Assembly: GCF_963675635.1 (NCBI RefSeq)
Contig: NZ_OY776488.1
Span: 2,686,001-2,750,000, forward strand
DNA: 64,000 nt
Origin: an uncultured Pseudodesulfovibrio sp.
Lineage (GTDB): Bacteria > Desulfobacterota > Desulfovibrionia > Desulfovibrionales > Desulfovibrionaceae
Direction of reading: 5' to 3'
This document shows, piece by piece, positions 21,187 through 30,873 of the stretch. The stretch's first letter is position 1. Each line of letters opens with the position of its first letter. The notes under the pieces are model-generated. The model was given only the letters and a program-made list of their open reading frames with translations, made no database searches and was not told the DNA's origin. The position numbers and the translations under genes are program-made.

Positions 21187-23634
21187 ATGAATGATACGAT
21201 TACCATCGAAAGTGAACTCAAGAAAAGTTATCTTGAGTATTCCCTCTCTGTTATCATAGGCCGCGCCATCCCGGACGTGCGCGACGGGTTGAAACCCGTC
21301 CACAGGCGAATTCTGTTCGCCATGCATGATCTGGGGAACTACCATAATCGTGCCTACAAAAAGTCTGCTCGTGTGGTCGGTGACGTTATCGGTAAATACC
21401 ATCCCCACGGTGACTCCGCAGTATACGATGCCTTGGTCCGTATGGCCCAGGACTTCTCCATGCGCGACATGCTGGTGGATGGTCAGGGTAACTTTGGTTC
21501 CATTGACGGCGATTCCGCGGCTGCAATGCGTTATACTGAAGTCCGTATGGCCAAGTTATGCGGTGAGTTTCTCGGCGACATCGAAAAGCAGACCGTTGAC
21601 TTCAATCCCAACTACGACAACACCATGCAGGAGCCGTCTGTCCTGCCCACCAAGGTGCCGAACCTTCTTTTGAACGGTACCACTGGTATTGCCGTCGGTA
21701 TGGCGACCAATATTCCGCCTCACAACCTGAGTGAACTCATCGACGGTTGTGTGCATTTGCTGGAAAATCCGGAATGCACTGTCGAATCCATGATGCAATT
21801 CGTCAAAGGTCCTGACTTCCCCACAGGTGGTACCGTGTTCGGCGGTCAGGGATTGATCGATGCCTATACCACAGGCCGAGGTTCCATCAAGATTCGCGGT
21901 GTTGTGGAAAAGGAAGAAGCCGATAAGGGCAAGAAAGAGCGGATCGTCATCAAGGAGATCCCTTTTGCTCTCAACAAATCCACACTGGTCGAAAAAATAG
22001 CCCAGCTGGTCCATGAGAAAAAGGTTGATGGCATTTCCGATCTTCGTGATGAATCAGACCGTAACGGTATCCGTATCGTTCTCGATTTGAAACGCGGCGC
22101 CATTGCCGACATCATCATCAACTCGCTCTACAAGTTCACACCGCTGGAAACCAGCTTCGGCATCAATATGATGGCAGTTGTTGGTAAACGACCCATGCTT
22201 TTGAATTTGAAGGAAGTATTACAATACTTCCTGGAGCATCGTCGTGAAGTTATCATCCGTCGGACCAAATTCGATCTCGATAAATGTGAAAAGCGCGTCC
22301 ATATTCTGGAAGGCTTGCGCATTGCTCTCGACAACATTGATGAAGTGGTCAAGCTCATCCGCGCATCCAAGTCGCCGGAGGAAGCCCGTACTTCTCTCAT
22401 GGATCGTTTCGAGTTGACCGAGGTTCAGGCTAAAGCCATCCTGGATATGCGTCTCCAGAAGCTCACAGGACTTGAGCAGGACAAGCTGCTTGAAGAATTG
22501 GCAGAGCTGATGAAGAAGATTGAATACTTCAGGTCCATCCTTGACAACGAGGCCGTTTTGAAGGGTGTCATTCGTGACGAACTTGGCGAGATCAAGGAAA
22601 ACTATTCTACACCGCGTAAGTCCGAACTGCTGCAGGCAGACCTCGATTCCATTGATATCGAAGATCTTATTGCTGACGAAGAGACTGTCATTACTTTGTC
22701 CAGGCGCGGATATATCAAGCGCACCCCGCTGTCCAATTACACGGCACAGCGTCGCGGCGGCAAAGGTATTGCCGGTGTGCAGACAGGTGACGGCGACTTT
22801 ATCCATACCTTCATGCTGACCACAAACCACCAGCATCTGGTGCTGTTCACCAACCTCGGCAAGATGTTCAAGATCAAGGTTCATCAGGTGCCGGAAGGCA
22901 GTCGTTATGCCAAGGGCGGTCATGTGAACAACCTGCTCCCGCTGGAGAAGGATGAACATATCGCAACCTGCCTGTCTCTGCGTGAGTTTGACGATGACAG
23001 ATTCTTCCTGTTCGTGACCAAGAAGGGCATGATCAAGCGTTCCTCCATCGGGCTGTACGGCAATTGTCGCACGACCGGTATCAGGGCCGTGAATCTGCGT
23101 GATAATGACGAACTCATGACCGTACGCGAACTGGATAGGGATGTGGATTGCATCCTCGCCAGTCGTGAAGGTTCCGCTATCCGCTTCAACATCAATGATG
23201 CCAGACCCATGGGTCGTGCTACGGCAGGCGTCAAGGGTATGGCACTCAGGCCCAACGATGAGGTCGTAGCCTGTGTTGTCACTGGTGATGCTGAACGGGA
23301 TCAATTGCTGACGGTTTCCGAAGGTGGATTCGGCAAGCGGACCTCCATCGACCAGTACCGGAGCCAGACTCGTGGCGGCAAGGGTATCCTGAATATGCGT
23401 CTCACCAACAAGACCGGTAAGGTCATCAGTGCGCGCATGGTCAACGAATCCGATGACGTGATTCTGCTCACCACGCAGAACAAGGTTATCCGCATGTCCG
23501 TATCCGAAGTCAGTCAGACACGAGGCCGTGCCACACAAGGTGTGCGTCTGGTGCGTATGGATGCTGACAACAAGGTGGCCGGTTTCGATCTGGTCATGGA
23601 TGACGAAGAAGAACTCACTGAAAAACAGTCATAA
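21187..23634 (+). CDS. gyrA: DNA gyrase subunit A
   Basis: 815 residues. The breakage-reunion domain holds the active-site Tyr in AMRYTEVRM. The quinolone-determining segment reads [15 protein letters not shown], with the sensitive-type Ser and Asp. The C-terminal beta-pinwheel is made of repeats, with the GyrA-box seen in [18 protein letters not shown]; this distinguishes it from ParC. It is 15 bases after gyrB, ending the replication block. No parC or parE genes are in the window. Confidence 0.98.
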   Translation: MNDTITIESELKKSYLEYSLSVIIGRAIPDVRDGLKPVHRRILFAMHDLGNYHNRAYKKSARVVGDVIGKYHPHGDSAVYDALVRMAQDFSMRDMLVDGQGNFGSIDGDSAAAMRYTEVRMAKLCGEFLGDIEKQTVDFNPNYDNTMQEPSVLPTKVPNLLLNGTTGIAVGMATNIPPHNLSELIDGCVHLLENPECTVESMMQFVKGPDFPTGGTVFGGQGLIDAYTTGRGSIKIRGVVEKEEADKGKKERIVIKEIPFALNKSTLVEKIAQLVHEKKVDGISDLRDESDRNGIRIVLDLKRGAIADIIINSLYKFTPLETSFGINMMAVVGKRPMLLNLKEVLQYFLEHRREVIIRRTKFDLDKCEKRVHILEGLRIALDNIDEVVKLIRASKSPEEARTSLMDRFELTEVQAKAILDMRLQKLTGLEQDKLLEELAELMKKIEYFRSILDNEAVLKGVIRDELGEIKENYSTPRKSELLQADLDSIDIEDLIADEETVITLSRRGYIKRTPLSNYTAQRRGGKGIAGVQTGDGDFIHTFMLTTNHQHLVLFTNLGKMFKIKVHQVPEGSRYAKGGHVNNLLPLEKDEHIATCLSLREFDDDRFFLFVTKKGMIKRSSIGLYGNCRTTGIRAVNLRDNDELMTVRELDRDVDCILASREGSAIRFNINDARPMGRATAGVKGMALRPNDEVVACVVTGDAERDQLLTVSEGGFGKRTSIDQYRSQTRGGKGILNMRLTNKTGKVISARMVNESDDVILLTTQNKVIRMSVSEVSQTRGRATQGVRLVRMDADNKVAGFDLVMDDEEELTEKQS

Positions 23635-23654
23635 AGGGGAACGCCGCAGGCGAT

Positions 23655-23710
23655 CGGTGGAATAAATGAAAAAGTCCTTTTCAAAAGGGTGTCTCTCATT
23701 TATTCCACCG
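23655..23710. terminator. Long stem-loop after gyrA
   Basis: A perfect 15 bp stem (CGGTGGAATAAATGA / TCATTTATTCCACCG) encloses a smaller hairpin CCTTTT-C-AAAAGG. There is no T run, so it may work as an mRNA-stabilising or Rho-linked structure rather than a standard terminator. Confidence 0.6.
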
Positions 23711-23805
23711 GCCCCCCACCTCTCCTTTCCATAACTTATTGTCGCGCTTTGCGAGGGTTGGAGGAAATGAGAGGTTGTTTTTTTATGCAGTGTGAGAGGG
23801 GCGGT

Positions 23806-24630
23806 ATGAAGCGTTTTCTTTGTATATTCTTACTTATTATATCACTGATGTTGACGGTTGCATGCTCCAACGAGCCTACACCGGGGGAAATTGACATCAA
23901 GCGTGCCCGTATGTCCTACTCCAAGGGATTCTATCTCGAGGCGGAAAAGGAATATGAGCGCTATTTGCAGGCGGAACCTCAAGGTGCCTTTCGCAAGGAG
24001 GCCTGGGATCGTTTGAGCGAAATAGCCGTTACGGTCAAAGGTGAATATGATCGGGCCGTGGTATTGCTTGAAGCCATGTATCTTGAACTCGGTGATGACC
24101 CCGAATCAGGCTGGAAAATAATGTACCAGCTTGGGGAAGTTTATTCCGTGTTGGGAAACAGACTCAAAGCGATAGAGTCTTTTGAAAAGTGTCTGCTGCA
24201 TGCGGCAAAATTTCCTGAAAAGACCACACAGACGCAGTTGCGTATGGCGCGGTTGTATCGAGAGATGGGTAATTACGGACAGGTCGCAGCCACGCTGCAA
24301 AATTGTGCAGACAGTGCAGGCAGTGCCGACGACAAGGCGCAATGCCTCTATGAATTGGCGCAGAGTTACAGTTTCATATCAAGCTGGTCCCAGGCGAAAA
24401 ACGCTCTTGAAACACTCCTTGGATTGCAGGATATATCTGAGGAAACCCGTGCGCTTTCGATTTTCCTTCTGGCGGATATTTATGAAAACGACCGTGATTA
24501 CGCCAAAGCAAAATCATTGCTTGAATCCATTGTGGACACGTATCCCAATCGTCGGGTCGTGGAATCCAGATTGGCAAATCTGCCAGATGTGCCGCTGGAA
24601 CCCATTCCGCTGGTACCACCGAAGAATTGA
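23806..24630 (+). CDS. TPR-repeat lipoprotein
   Basis: 274 residues from ATG at 23806, chosen because it gives a clean lipoprotein signal (MKRFLCIFLLIISLMLTVAC) after GAGGGGCGGT; a longer frame starts at 23689. Lipobox TVAC anchors it in the membrane. From about residue 35 there are repeated helix pairs of tetratricopeptide type, for example MSYSKGFYLEAEKEYERYLQ, YQLGEVYSVLGNRLKAIESFEKCL and ADIYENDRDYAKAKSLLESI. TPR lipoproteins serve as envelope scaffolds (for example BamD-like assembly factors), but here the partner is unknown. It follows gyrA after the hairpin and precedes a glycosyltransferase group. Confidence 0.85.
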   Translation: MKRFLCIFLLIISLMLTVACSNEPTPGEIDIKRARMSYSKGFYLEAEKEYERYLQAEPQGAFRKEAWDRLSEIAVTVKGEYDRAVVLLEAMYLELGDDPESGWKIMYQLGEVYSVLGNRLKAIESFEKCLLHAAKFPEKTTQTQLRMARLYREMGNYGQVAATLQNCADSAGSADDKAQCLYELAQSYSFISSWSQAKNALETLLGLQDISEETRALSIFLLADIYENDRDYAKAKSLLESIVDTYPNRRVVESRLANLPDVPLEPIPLVPPKN

Positions 24631-24705
24631 TTGCATGGCGGTTTATGGATGGACGGCCTTGATGCACCCTTTTTCCTGTTACAGTACGCACCCTGAGAGT
24701 TATCA

Positions 24706-25821
24706 GTGAAGATTGCCTTGTGTACCCCGTTCAAACCGCTTGATAATCCGTCTGTCTCCGGCGACGTGACCATCGCGCGTGATCTGGTGGATACGCTCGG
24801 TCAGTTGGGGCATGATATTATAGTGCTGCCGCATTTTTCGGCCAAGAAAATCTATTGCAGGCCTGGCATGTGGCCTGGTGCTCTGCTGGCTGTGAGCCGC
24901 ATGGAAGAGGCGGCCCGAGGTGCGGACTGCTGGCTGACCTTTGGCTCGTACTATAAGGTTCCTGATGTTTTTGGGCCTACCGCCACTCGCCGTTTGGGCA
25001 TACCCTACTTCATTGTTCAGGCAAGTTACGCCAAAAATCGTGGTAAAAAGATCACGACATGGCCGGGGTACATGCTCAACAAACGGGCCATGCTCCGGGC
25101 TGACCATATTTTCTGTAATCGGAAGAACGATGTGCGTGGATGTTCCAAGCTGTTTTCACAGTCGCACTATACCCCAATTCGTCCGGGTATTCCCGAAGGA
25201 TTGCTTTCGCAGGATTCTGCGGCAGGAGCGCGGCTGCGAAACTCATGGGCAACCGGAAATTCCGTTGTCATCGTGACTGTGGCCATGATGCGTTCCGGGG
25301 TCAAGGAACAGGGATTACGTTGGATGTTTGATTCCTGCGCCGAGCTTGTTGCTGAAGGGTTGGATATCTCGCTGGTGGTGGCTGGCGATGGACCGTGCCG
25401 TGTTGATCTGGAGGCCCGGGCAAAAAAACTGCTCGGCAAACGAGTCCGTTTTCTGGGCAAGGTGGATCGTCATGAACTGGGAACGGTTTTCAGTGCGGGT
25501 GACATGTTCGCATTTCCCGGTATCAAGGAAAGTCTGGGCATGGTTTATCTGGAATCCCAGATGTGCGGTCTGCCTGTGGTGGCGACCGATGACGAAGGTG
25601 CTCCCATGGTTGTGGCACATGGGCAGACAGGACTTATCACCAAAACGAACAGGGAAGATTTTACCGCAGGAGTCAGACAACTTGTCTCGAATCCTGCCTT
25701 GCGCAGCGAACTGGCAGCGCGGTGCGCCGCGTATGTCCGGGAGCAGCACAGCGCAGAAATAAACTATCAAGAAATGACGCGCATCATGGAAAATATTGTG
25801 CGCAATGGAGCCGGAAAATGA
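24706..25821 (+). CDS. Glycosyltransferase family 4 protein
   Basis: 371-residue GT-B fold enzyme. The N-terminal half binds the acceptor (about 1-180). The C-terminal half contains the nucleotide-sugar binding pattern: SLVVAGDGPCRVDLEARAKK, KRVRFLGKVDRHEL and the EX7E-type motif FPGIKESLGMVYLESQMCGLPVVAT (Glu about 271 and 279). GTG start at 24706 with GAGAG upstream. Donor and acceptor sugars are unknown; position suggests surface polysaccharide or glycolipid assembly. The next gene overlaps its stop by four bases. Confidence 0.9.
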   Translation: MKIALCTPFKPLDNPSVSGDVTIARDLVDTLGQLGHDIIVLPHFSAKKIYCRPGMWPGALLAVSRMEEAARGADCWLTFGSYYKVPDVFGPTATRRLGIPYFIVQASYAKNRGKKITTWPGYMLNKRAMLRADHIFCNRKNDVRGCSKLFSQSHYTPIRPGIPEGLLSQDSAAGARLRNSWATGNSVVIVTVAMMRSGVKEQGLRWMFDSCAELVAEGLDISLVVAGDGPCRVDLEARAKKLLGKRVRFLGKVDRHELGTVFSAGDMFAFPGIKESLGMVYLESQMCGLPVVATDDEGAPMVVAHGQTGLITKTNREDFTAGVRQLVSNPALRSELAARCAAYVREQHSAEINYQEMTRIMENIVRNGAGK

Positions 25822-26411
25822 CCACGTATTTTTGTATGCGTCACGGGGAAACCGACTGGAATCGGGAGTCCCGCATTCAGGGTACCACTGAGATTCCCCT
25901 GAATGACGAAGGCCGTTCCATGGCTCGAAAATGGGCGGAAAGACTGGCTGACGGCGGACTGGAGCATATTTTGACCAGTTCTCTCGGACGGGCAAAGGAA
26001 ACAGCCGCCATCATCAATGAAAAGCTCAATCTGCCTGTGCATGAAGACCCTCGGCTCGGAGAGCAGGACTGGGGTGAATGGACAGGTCTGACCAAGGAAG
26101 ATCTGAAGGAAATCAGGAAGCAGGTGAAGGGGCAGGAATACAAGGGCTTTGATTTTTGCCCGCCCAAGGGCGAAAGCCGCAACGATGTTCTCATGCGAGC
26201 CTGTGACGCACTCATCGAATTTTCCGAGGAACACCCCGGTAAATCCGTGCTCGTAGTTACGCACAATGGCGTGCTCAAGTGCCTGGCCTATGCCTTGAAC
26301 GGTCTGGAATTCATGCCGGATGATCCCATGCCCCTTGAACCATACCGGCTGCATCGGATCGAATGTCTGGAAAACGAGCTGGCCCCGGGCCAATTCAATA
26401 TGGAGCTGTAA
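25818..26411 (+). CDS. Histidine phosphatase family protein
   Basis: 197 residues. The phosphoglycerate-mutase-like motif CMRHGETDWN (catalytic His about 9) opens the protein; a second conserved His occurs in VVTHNGVLK and the Arg/Glu of ILTSSLGRAKETA and EQDWGEW complete the site. Such enzymes remove phosphate from sugars, nucleosides or cobalamin precursors. ATG at 25818 overlaps the glycosyltransferase stop, and the next gene starts right after this stop. This placement suggests a phosphatase acting in glycan or sugar-phosphate metabolism. Cobalamin phosphatase CobC is an alternative, but no cobalamin genes are nearby. Confidence 0.88.
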   Translation: MTTYFCMRHGETDWNRESRIQGTTEIPLNDEGRSMARKWAERLADGGLEHILTSSLGRAKETAAIINEKLNLPVHEDPRLGEQDWGEWTGLTKEDLKEIRKQVKGQEYKGFDFCPPKGESRNDVLMRACDALIEFSEEHPGKSVLVVTHNGVLKCLAYALNGLEFMPDDPMPLEPYRLHRIECLENELAPGQFNMEL

Positions 26412-27572
26412 ATGCGTATTGTTTTCTACTGCCAACACGTTCTTGGCGTGGGGCACATGTTTCGTTCGCTTGAAATAGTCAAGGGACTCAAGGACCACGA
26501 AGTCATTCTGGTGACAGGCGGAGCCGAAGTGGATTTTGATCCGCCTGCCAACATGACGCAGATTCAGCTTCCCGGCTTGATGATGGACTCCAAGTTCACC
26601 CGGTTCATTCCGCTGGAGGAAGGCGCCGAAGTCGATGAAGTGCTGGTGCGTCGTCTGCGCCAGTTCAAGGAGATCATGACCGAGTATCAGCCGGATATAT
26701 TCATGGTTGAGCTGTTTCCTTTTGGTCGCAAGAAATTCCGTTTTGAGCTGCTGCCTATTCTGAAGAAGGTCCGCAAGGGTGAATACGGCAAGTGCAAGGC
26801 CGTGTGCAGCGTGCGCGATATTCTTGTGGAAAAGAATGACATGCAGCGACAAGTCGAGCGCGTGCACGGGTACCTGAACCCGAACTTCGATCATGTACTG
26901 GTTCACTCCGACCCGAATCTGGTCAAGCTCGATGAGACTTTTCCCGGCGTGGAAGGCATCGTACCGGAAGTGCATTACACGGGCTATGTGGCTCGCAAGC
27001 CGGACCCTGCCCAGACAGCGGCTCTGGCGGATGAACTGAATCTGGGTGACACCCCGCTCATCGTCGCCTCGGTTGGCGGCGGGCATATCGGGCACGACAT
27101 GCTCACCGGCATCATGGGCGCATCTCCCATCCTGAACGAAACCCATCCGCATAAACTGGTAATGTTCACTGGTCCCTATGCAACCGAAGAACATTTTCAG
27201 GGTTTGCAGGAAAAGGCAGCGGCTTACAAACACATCACGGTGAAACGCTTTACCAAACGATTCCTGGCGTACCTTGAACTGGCGCGGTTGTCCGTGTCGC
27301 TTGGCGGGTACAATACCACTATGAATCTGTTGGCAACCAACACCTTTGGTTTGATGTATCCCTTTCTTCAGAACCGTGAGCAGAACATGCGCGCACGCCG
27401 TATCGAGGAAAAAGGCGGTTTACGCGTCATTACTTCCGACGATCTTGAGCCGACGCTTCTCGCTTCGCACATGGCGAAAGCACTGGACAAGGAAGCCGCT
27501 CCACTTGGTCTCGATCTGAACGGTGGGCCGAACAGCGCCCGAATCCTGGAGAAGGTATTCGAGCGTATGTAG
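26412..27572 (+). CDS. MurG-like glycosyltransferase (predicted)
   Basis: 386 residues with GT-B layout. It opens MRIVFYCQHVLGVGHMFRSLEIVKGL, as in the predicted glycosyltransferase family related to MurG and UDP-sugar hydrolases. In the C-terminal half, LIVASVGGGHIGHDML is the nucleotide-binding GGS-type turn. ARLSVSLGGYNTTMNLLA, with YPFLQNREQNMRARRIEEKG after it, matches the site that holds the donor sugar. The start ATG touches the previous stop. It completes a three-gene set (glycosyltransferase, phosphatase, glycosyltransferase). Substrate unknown. Confidence 0.82.
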   Translation: MRIVFYCQHVLGVGHMFRSLEIVKGLKDHEVILVTGGAEVDFDPPANMTQIQLPGLMMDSKFTRFIPLEEGAEVDEVLVRRLRQFKEIMTEYQPDIFMVELFPFGRKKFRFELLPILKKVRKGEYGKCKAVCSVRDILVEKNDMQRQVERVHGYLNPNFDHVLVHSDPNLVKLDETFPGVEGIVPEVHYTGYVARKPDPAQTAALADELNLGDTPLIVASVGGGHIGHDMLTGIMGASPILNETHPHKLVMFTGPYATEEHFQGLQEKAAAYKHITVKRFTKRFLAYLELARLSVSLGGYNTTMNLLATNTFGLMYPFLQNREQNMRARRIEEKGGLRVITSDDLEPTLLASHMAKALDKEAAPLGLDLNGGPNSARILEKVFERM

Positions 27573-27633
27573 TTTTTTGATCGCCACAGGGGGCGAACGC
27601 AGCTACACTGAGAGCCATAAAAAAGGAGAACCT

Positions 27634-28398
27634 ATGCTTCTTGAAGGAAAAAAAGCCCTCATATTCGGCGTGGTCAATGACCGTTCCATAGCTTACGGCA
27701 TTGCCAGGCAATTCAGGGAACATGGTGCTCGTATCGCCTTCAGTTATGCGGCAGACCCGATCAAGCGCCGGCTTGAACCTATCTGTGAGGAGCTGGACGG
27801 CGAGTTCATGTTTAAATGTGACGTGACCTCGGATGAGGATATTGCGGACGGCACACGGCTCGTGGAAGAGCAATGGGGCGACGTGGATATTCTTGTTCAT
27901 TCCATCGCATACGCCAACCGCGAAGATCTCAAGGGGCGGTTTATCGACACCAGCCGCGAGGGGTACAAAGTCGCGCTGGATGTCTCGTCTTTTTCTCTTG
28001 TCGCCCTGTGCCGTGCTTATGAAAAACTCCTCAACACGGGCGGTTCCGTGCTGACGCTGAGCTACTACGGTGCAGGCAAAGTCGTTGCCAATTACAACGC
28101 CATGGGTGTGGCCAAGGCCGCCCTTGAGGCGTGCGTGCGCTACCTGTCGGTTGATCTTGGTGAGACCGGGGTACGGATCAACGCCATTTCCGCAGGTCCG
28201 GTCAAGACCATGGCCGCTTCCGGTATCTCCGGGTTCAAGTCCATCCTTGGGCGTATCGAGGAAAAGGCTCCCCTGCATCGGAACATCACCATCGACGACG
28301 TGGGCAAGTGCGCCCTGTATCTGGCATCAGACCTTTCCTCCGGTACTACCGGGGACATTGTGTTCGTGGATTCCGGATACAACATCATGGGTGTGTAG
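27634..28398 (+). CDS. fabI: Enoyl-[acyl-carrier-protein] reductase (NADH)
   Basis: 254-residue short-chain dehydrogenase of the FabI type, the last reduction in each fatty-acid elongation cycle. It opens with ALIFGVVNDRSIAYGIARQF (modified cofactor loop of FabI). The catalytic pair Tyr-x6-Lys is in NYNAMGVAKAALE (about residues 151-158). The SAGPVKTMAASGISGF loop near the end closes over the substrate and is the triclosan-sensitive region. ATG with AAGGAG six bases before; the longer frame to 27523 is not needed. No other fab genes are adjacent. Confidence 0.95.
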   Translation: MLLEGKKALIFGVVNDRSIAYGIARQFREHGARIAFSYAADPIKRRLEPICEELDGEFMFKCDVTSDEDIADGTRLVEEQWGDVDILVHSIAYANREDLKGRFIDTSREGYKVALDVSSFSLVALCRAYEKLLNTGGSVLTLSYYGAGKVVANYNAMGVAKAALEACVRYLSVDLGETGVRINAISAGPVKTMAASGISGFKSILGRIEEKAPLHRNITIDDVGKCALYLASDLSSGTTGDIVFVDSGYNIMGV

Positions 28399-28410
28399 GA
28401 ACGGATAGTC

Positions 28411-29679
28411 ATGCAACTGAATGGTAAACATTTGTTGAATATCCTTGTTGTCCAAGGTGACGATCAGGAGCGCGAAAGCATGGTTGCCCTGCTGGAGGGC
28501 GGTAATGCCTATGTGCATGGAGCAGCGAATGGGCGTGAAGGATTGCGCCTGTTCCACGGTTTGAAACCGGAAATCCTGATTCTTGACCTGAATATCGAGC
28601 AGTTGGACGGGTTGCATCTGCTGGAAGAAGCACATGAAACCGTGCCTGGCATCAAGGTGATCGTCACGTTCGGTTCGTATGCGCCCTATGGCTTGGTTCA
28701 GGCTGTTGAACTGGGTGTCGATAAATTTTTCCGACTTCCTGTGGATGGGTCAAAGCTTCGTGAGGCGGTCATGCAGTGTGCGCGGGATATTTCCATGGCC
28801 CGGCGCATGGTCCAGGCTGATTATTCCCTATACCGATTGCTCGACTTTTTTCCCGGCCCGGCTGTGCTCGTGGATGGGTTTGATGTAACGTACATGAATC
28901 GTCCATTGCGTATTTATCTCGGGCATGACGCGGCGGAAAGTGCATGTTCGCTTGATATGGGGGTGGAAGATTTCATTCTCCAGCAGAATAATGAAAAGTA
29001 TGATGGTCATCCACATAAGTGGATCGAATCAATGATCAATGACCCGGTTGATCGTGATCATGTGTTGCATTTAGAAAATCCCCGGAATCCCGGTTCCAGG
29101 CCGAGAGTCTTCAGTGTGACCTTCAATCAGTTTCCCGGCACGGAAATGCGGCTTTTTTCATTTCAGGATGTGAGCGATATTGAGGATGAAAGAGTTCATT
29201 TTCAGGGAGAGGCCTCGACCGATCCGCTGACAAAGGCGCTGAACCGACGCAGTCTGATGGAAAAACTCAGCCGTTTGCGGGGAACTGAAACAGCCTTCGG
29301 GTTGATAATGTTCGATATCGACCACTTCAAATCCGTCAACGACACCTATGGTCATGACGTAGGCGATGCAGTATTGCGTGAAATAGCTCAGTTAGTCAGG
29401 GATCAGGTTCGGGACGGGGATGTTCTGGCCCGATGGGGAGGAGAAGAATTCATCGTCCTGTCTCCCGGCACTGGGGAGAAGCGCGCTATCAAGGTGGCGG
29501 AGAGACTGCGCTTGGCAGTCAAGCATTTCGCTTTTACCGGCGTTCCGAGAAGGATTACGTCCAGTTTCGGCGTTGTCATGCACACACCTGGAGAGACAGG
29601 CGATGAATTAGTGAAGCGGGCGGATCTGGCTTTATACAAAGCCAAGGAAACCGGCCGCGACAAAGTTGTTATCGGGTGA
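28411..29679 (+). CDS. Response-regulator diguanylate cyclase (REC-PAS-like-GGDEF)
   Basis: 422 residues. The N-terminal receiver (about 9-125) has the phosphoacceptor Asp in LILDLN (about 57), but the usual Lys before Pro is replaced by Leu in FFRLPV, so phosphorylation may not switch it in the normal way. A middle region (about 140-255) looks PAS-like, and a GGDEF domain (about 265-422) follows. The active-site loop is GGEEF, preceded by RDGD, the inhibitory RxxD site. It should make cyclic di-GMP from two GTP. It starts 12 bases after the fabI stop and is followed convergently by a tiny membrane protein gene. Confidence 0.93.
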   Translation: MQLNGKHLLNILVVQGDDQERESMVALLEGGNAYVHGAANGREGLRLFHGLKPEILILDLNIEQLDGLHLLEEAHETVPGIKVIVTFGSYAPYGLVQAVELGVDKFFRLPVDGSKLREAVMQCARDISMARRMVQADYSLYRLLDFFPGPAVLVDGFDVTYMNRPLRIYLGHDAAESACSLDMGVEDFILQQNNEKYDGHPHKWIESMINDPVDRDHVLHLENPRNPGSRPRVFSVTFNQFPGTEMRLFSFQDVSDIEDERVHFQGEASTDPLTKALNRRSLMEKLSRLRGTETAFGLIMFDIDHFKSVNDTYGHDVGDAVLREIAQLVRDQVRDGDVLARWGGEEFIVLSPGTGEKRAIKVAERLRLAVKHFAFTGVPRRITSSFGVVMHTPGETGDELVKRADLALYKAKETGRDKVVIG

Positions 29680-29838
29680 TCAGACCAGTTGACTCACACC
29701 CACACTCATGAGAAAGGCAACACCAACCCAAAGGAACACCTTGGTGACCTTGAGCATTTTTGGCATACGGTAGACTGTGCCGCATGATTCGGGTGTGAAC
29801 AGGTATACGAAACCGTTGGTTTTTTCTTCACGAAACAT
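29680..29838 (-). CDS. 52-residue single-pass membrane protein
   Basis: Read by hand: begins MFREEKTNGFVYLFTPESC and ends in a hydrophobic segment (about residues 32-50, VTKVFLWVGVAFLMSVGV) that should span the membrane with the N-terminus in the cytoplasm. GAGGAG stands six bases before the ATG, so translation is well supported. Its stop directly abuts the stop of the diguanylate cyclase, so the two genes converge with no space. The single Cys near residue 19 is notable. I do not recognise the family. Confidence 0.7.
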   Translation of the reverse strand: MFREEKTNGFVYLFTPESCGTVYRMPKMLKVTKVFLWVGVAFLMSVGVSQLV

Positions 29839-29986
29839 GGAATTCTCCTCGGTCTGCCCTCAAAATTGAAAAAATTCTTGAAATTATTCATATGGAAATG
29901 AAAGCGTATTGGTCCAATAATAATGCGTGAGATCACATATAAGCAAACCTGATGGCTTATTGAGCCGTCTGAGGAATACAAGCGTC

Positions 29987-30868
29987 ATGGAACTTTACCA
30001 ACTCAGAACATTCGTGGCAGTGGCCGAAGAGGGAAATTTCACCCGTGCTGGTCAGCGTGTCCACGCTTCCCAGCCTGCAGTCAGTGCTCATATCAAAGCC
30101 CTTGAAGAAGAACTGGGTGTCCGGTTGTTTGATCGTGTCGCGCGTGGTGTCGAATTGACTCATGCCGGTTCTGAACTGGTGCATGACGCCATTGAAGTTC
30201 TTGCCGCAGCCAATACGCTGGAAGCCCGGGCAGTGACTTTGGGCGGAGCAGTCACCGGGCAGATATCCCTTGGACTGTGCGCTGACCCTGAATATCTCAA
30301 GGTCAGCGACCTGCTCAATCAGATTGGAGAACGCTTTCCCCGTCTCAATTTGAAGCTCACGCAATCGCCTTCCGGTGTCATTCTCAATGAAATCAGGGCC
30401 AGAAATATGGATGCCGGGTTTATTTTTTCCGGTAACCCGTATGGCGAACTTGACACTATCAAACTGGCTGATCCTTTCTACTGTGTCATGGGTGCCGCAC
30501 ATATGAAAAAGGATCTGGCCAAGGCCGGTCCGGAAGAGCTTTCGACCTATACCTGGGTAGTGGCTACTAGCAACAGTCCGCTCAGGGAATTGCAGGTCAA
30601 GCTATTCAGTGAGTATGGAATTGTTCCGGCTCAGATTATCAGTGTGAATTCGGAAGAGCTCATGCGACCGCTCGTCGTAGAAGGCAAGGCGCTCGGGGTA
30701 ATGCGTGATGACGAGGCAGACAGGTTGCTCGTATCGCATCAGGGTGCGGAATGTCCGTTGCTGGGTCGCCATTCGTTGGAAATGAATTTCGTGTACCGCA
30801 AGAAGCAGTCTGATGATCCATCCATGTCCATGCTTATCGATATTGTCCGCAAGGAATGGGGTGTATAG
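29987..30868 (+). CDS. LysR-family transcriptional regulator
   Basis: 293 residues. The N-terminal HTH is ELYQLRTFVAVAEEGNFTRAGQRVHASQPAVSAHIKALEEELG, and the effector-binding domain of type 2 periplasmic-binding fold follows (about 90-293). Start ATG at 29987 with GAGGA upstream; the longer frame to 29927 has no ribosome binding site. It converges on a LysR gene of the same length that shares most of its HTH sequence, so the two look like paralogues. The target and inducer are unknown. Confidence 0.93.
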   Translation: MELYQLRTFVAVAEEGNFTRAGQRVHASQPAVSAHIKALEEELGVRLFDRVARGVELTHAGSELVHDAIEVLAAANTLEARAVTLGGAVTGQISLGLCADPEYLKVSDLLNQIGERFPRLNLKLTQSPSGVILNEIRARNMDAGFIFSGNPYGELDTIKLADPFYCVMGAAHMKKDLAKAGPEELSTYTWVVATSNSPLRELQVKLFSEYGIVPAQIISVNSEELMRPLVVEGKALGVMRDDEADRLLVSHQGAECPLLGRHSLEMNFVYRKKQSDDPSMSMLIDIVRKEWGV

Positions 30869-30873
30869 ACGCC

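Noticed and set aside
22219-23538. 439-codon reverse frame inside gyrA
   Set aside because: It lies wholly opposite a conserved gyrA, with no ribosome binding site or family pattern; a shadow of codon bias.
25767-27233. 488-codon reverse frame across the glycosyltransferase group
   Set aside because: Opposite three well-supported overlapping genes; composition rich in His, Phe and Leu as in antisense shadows.
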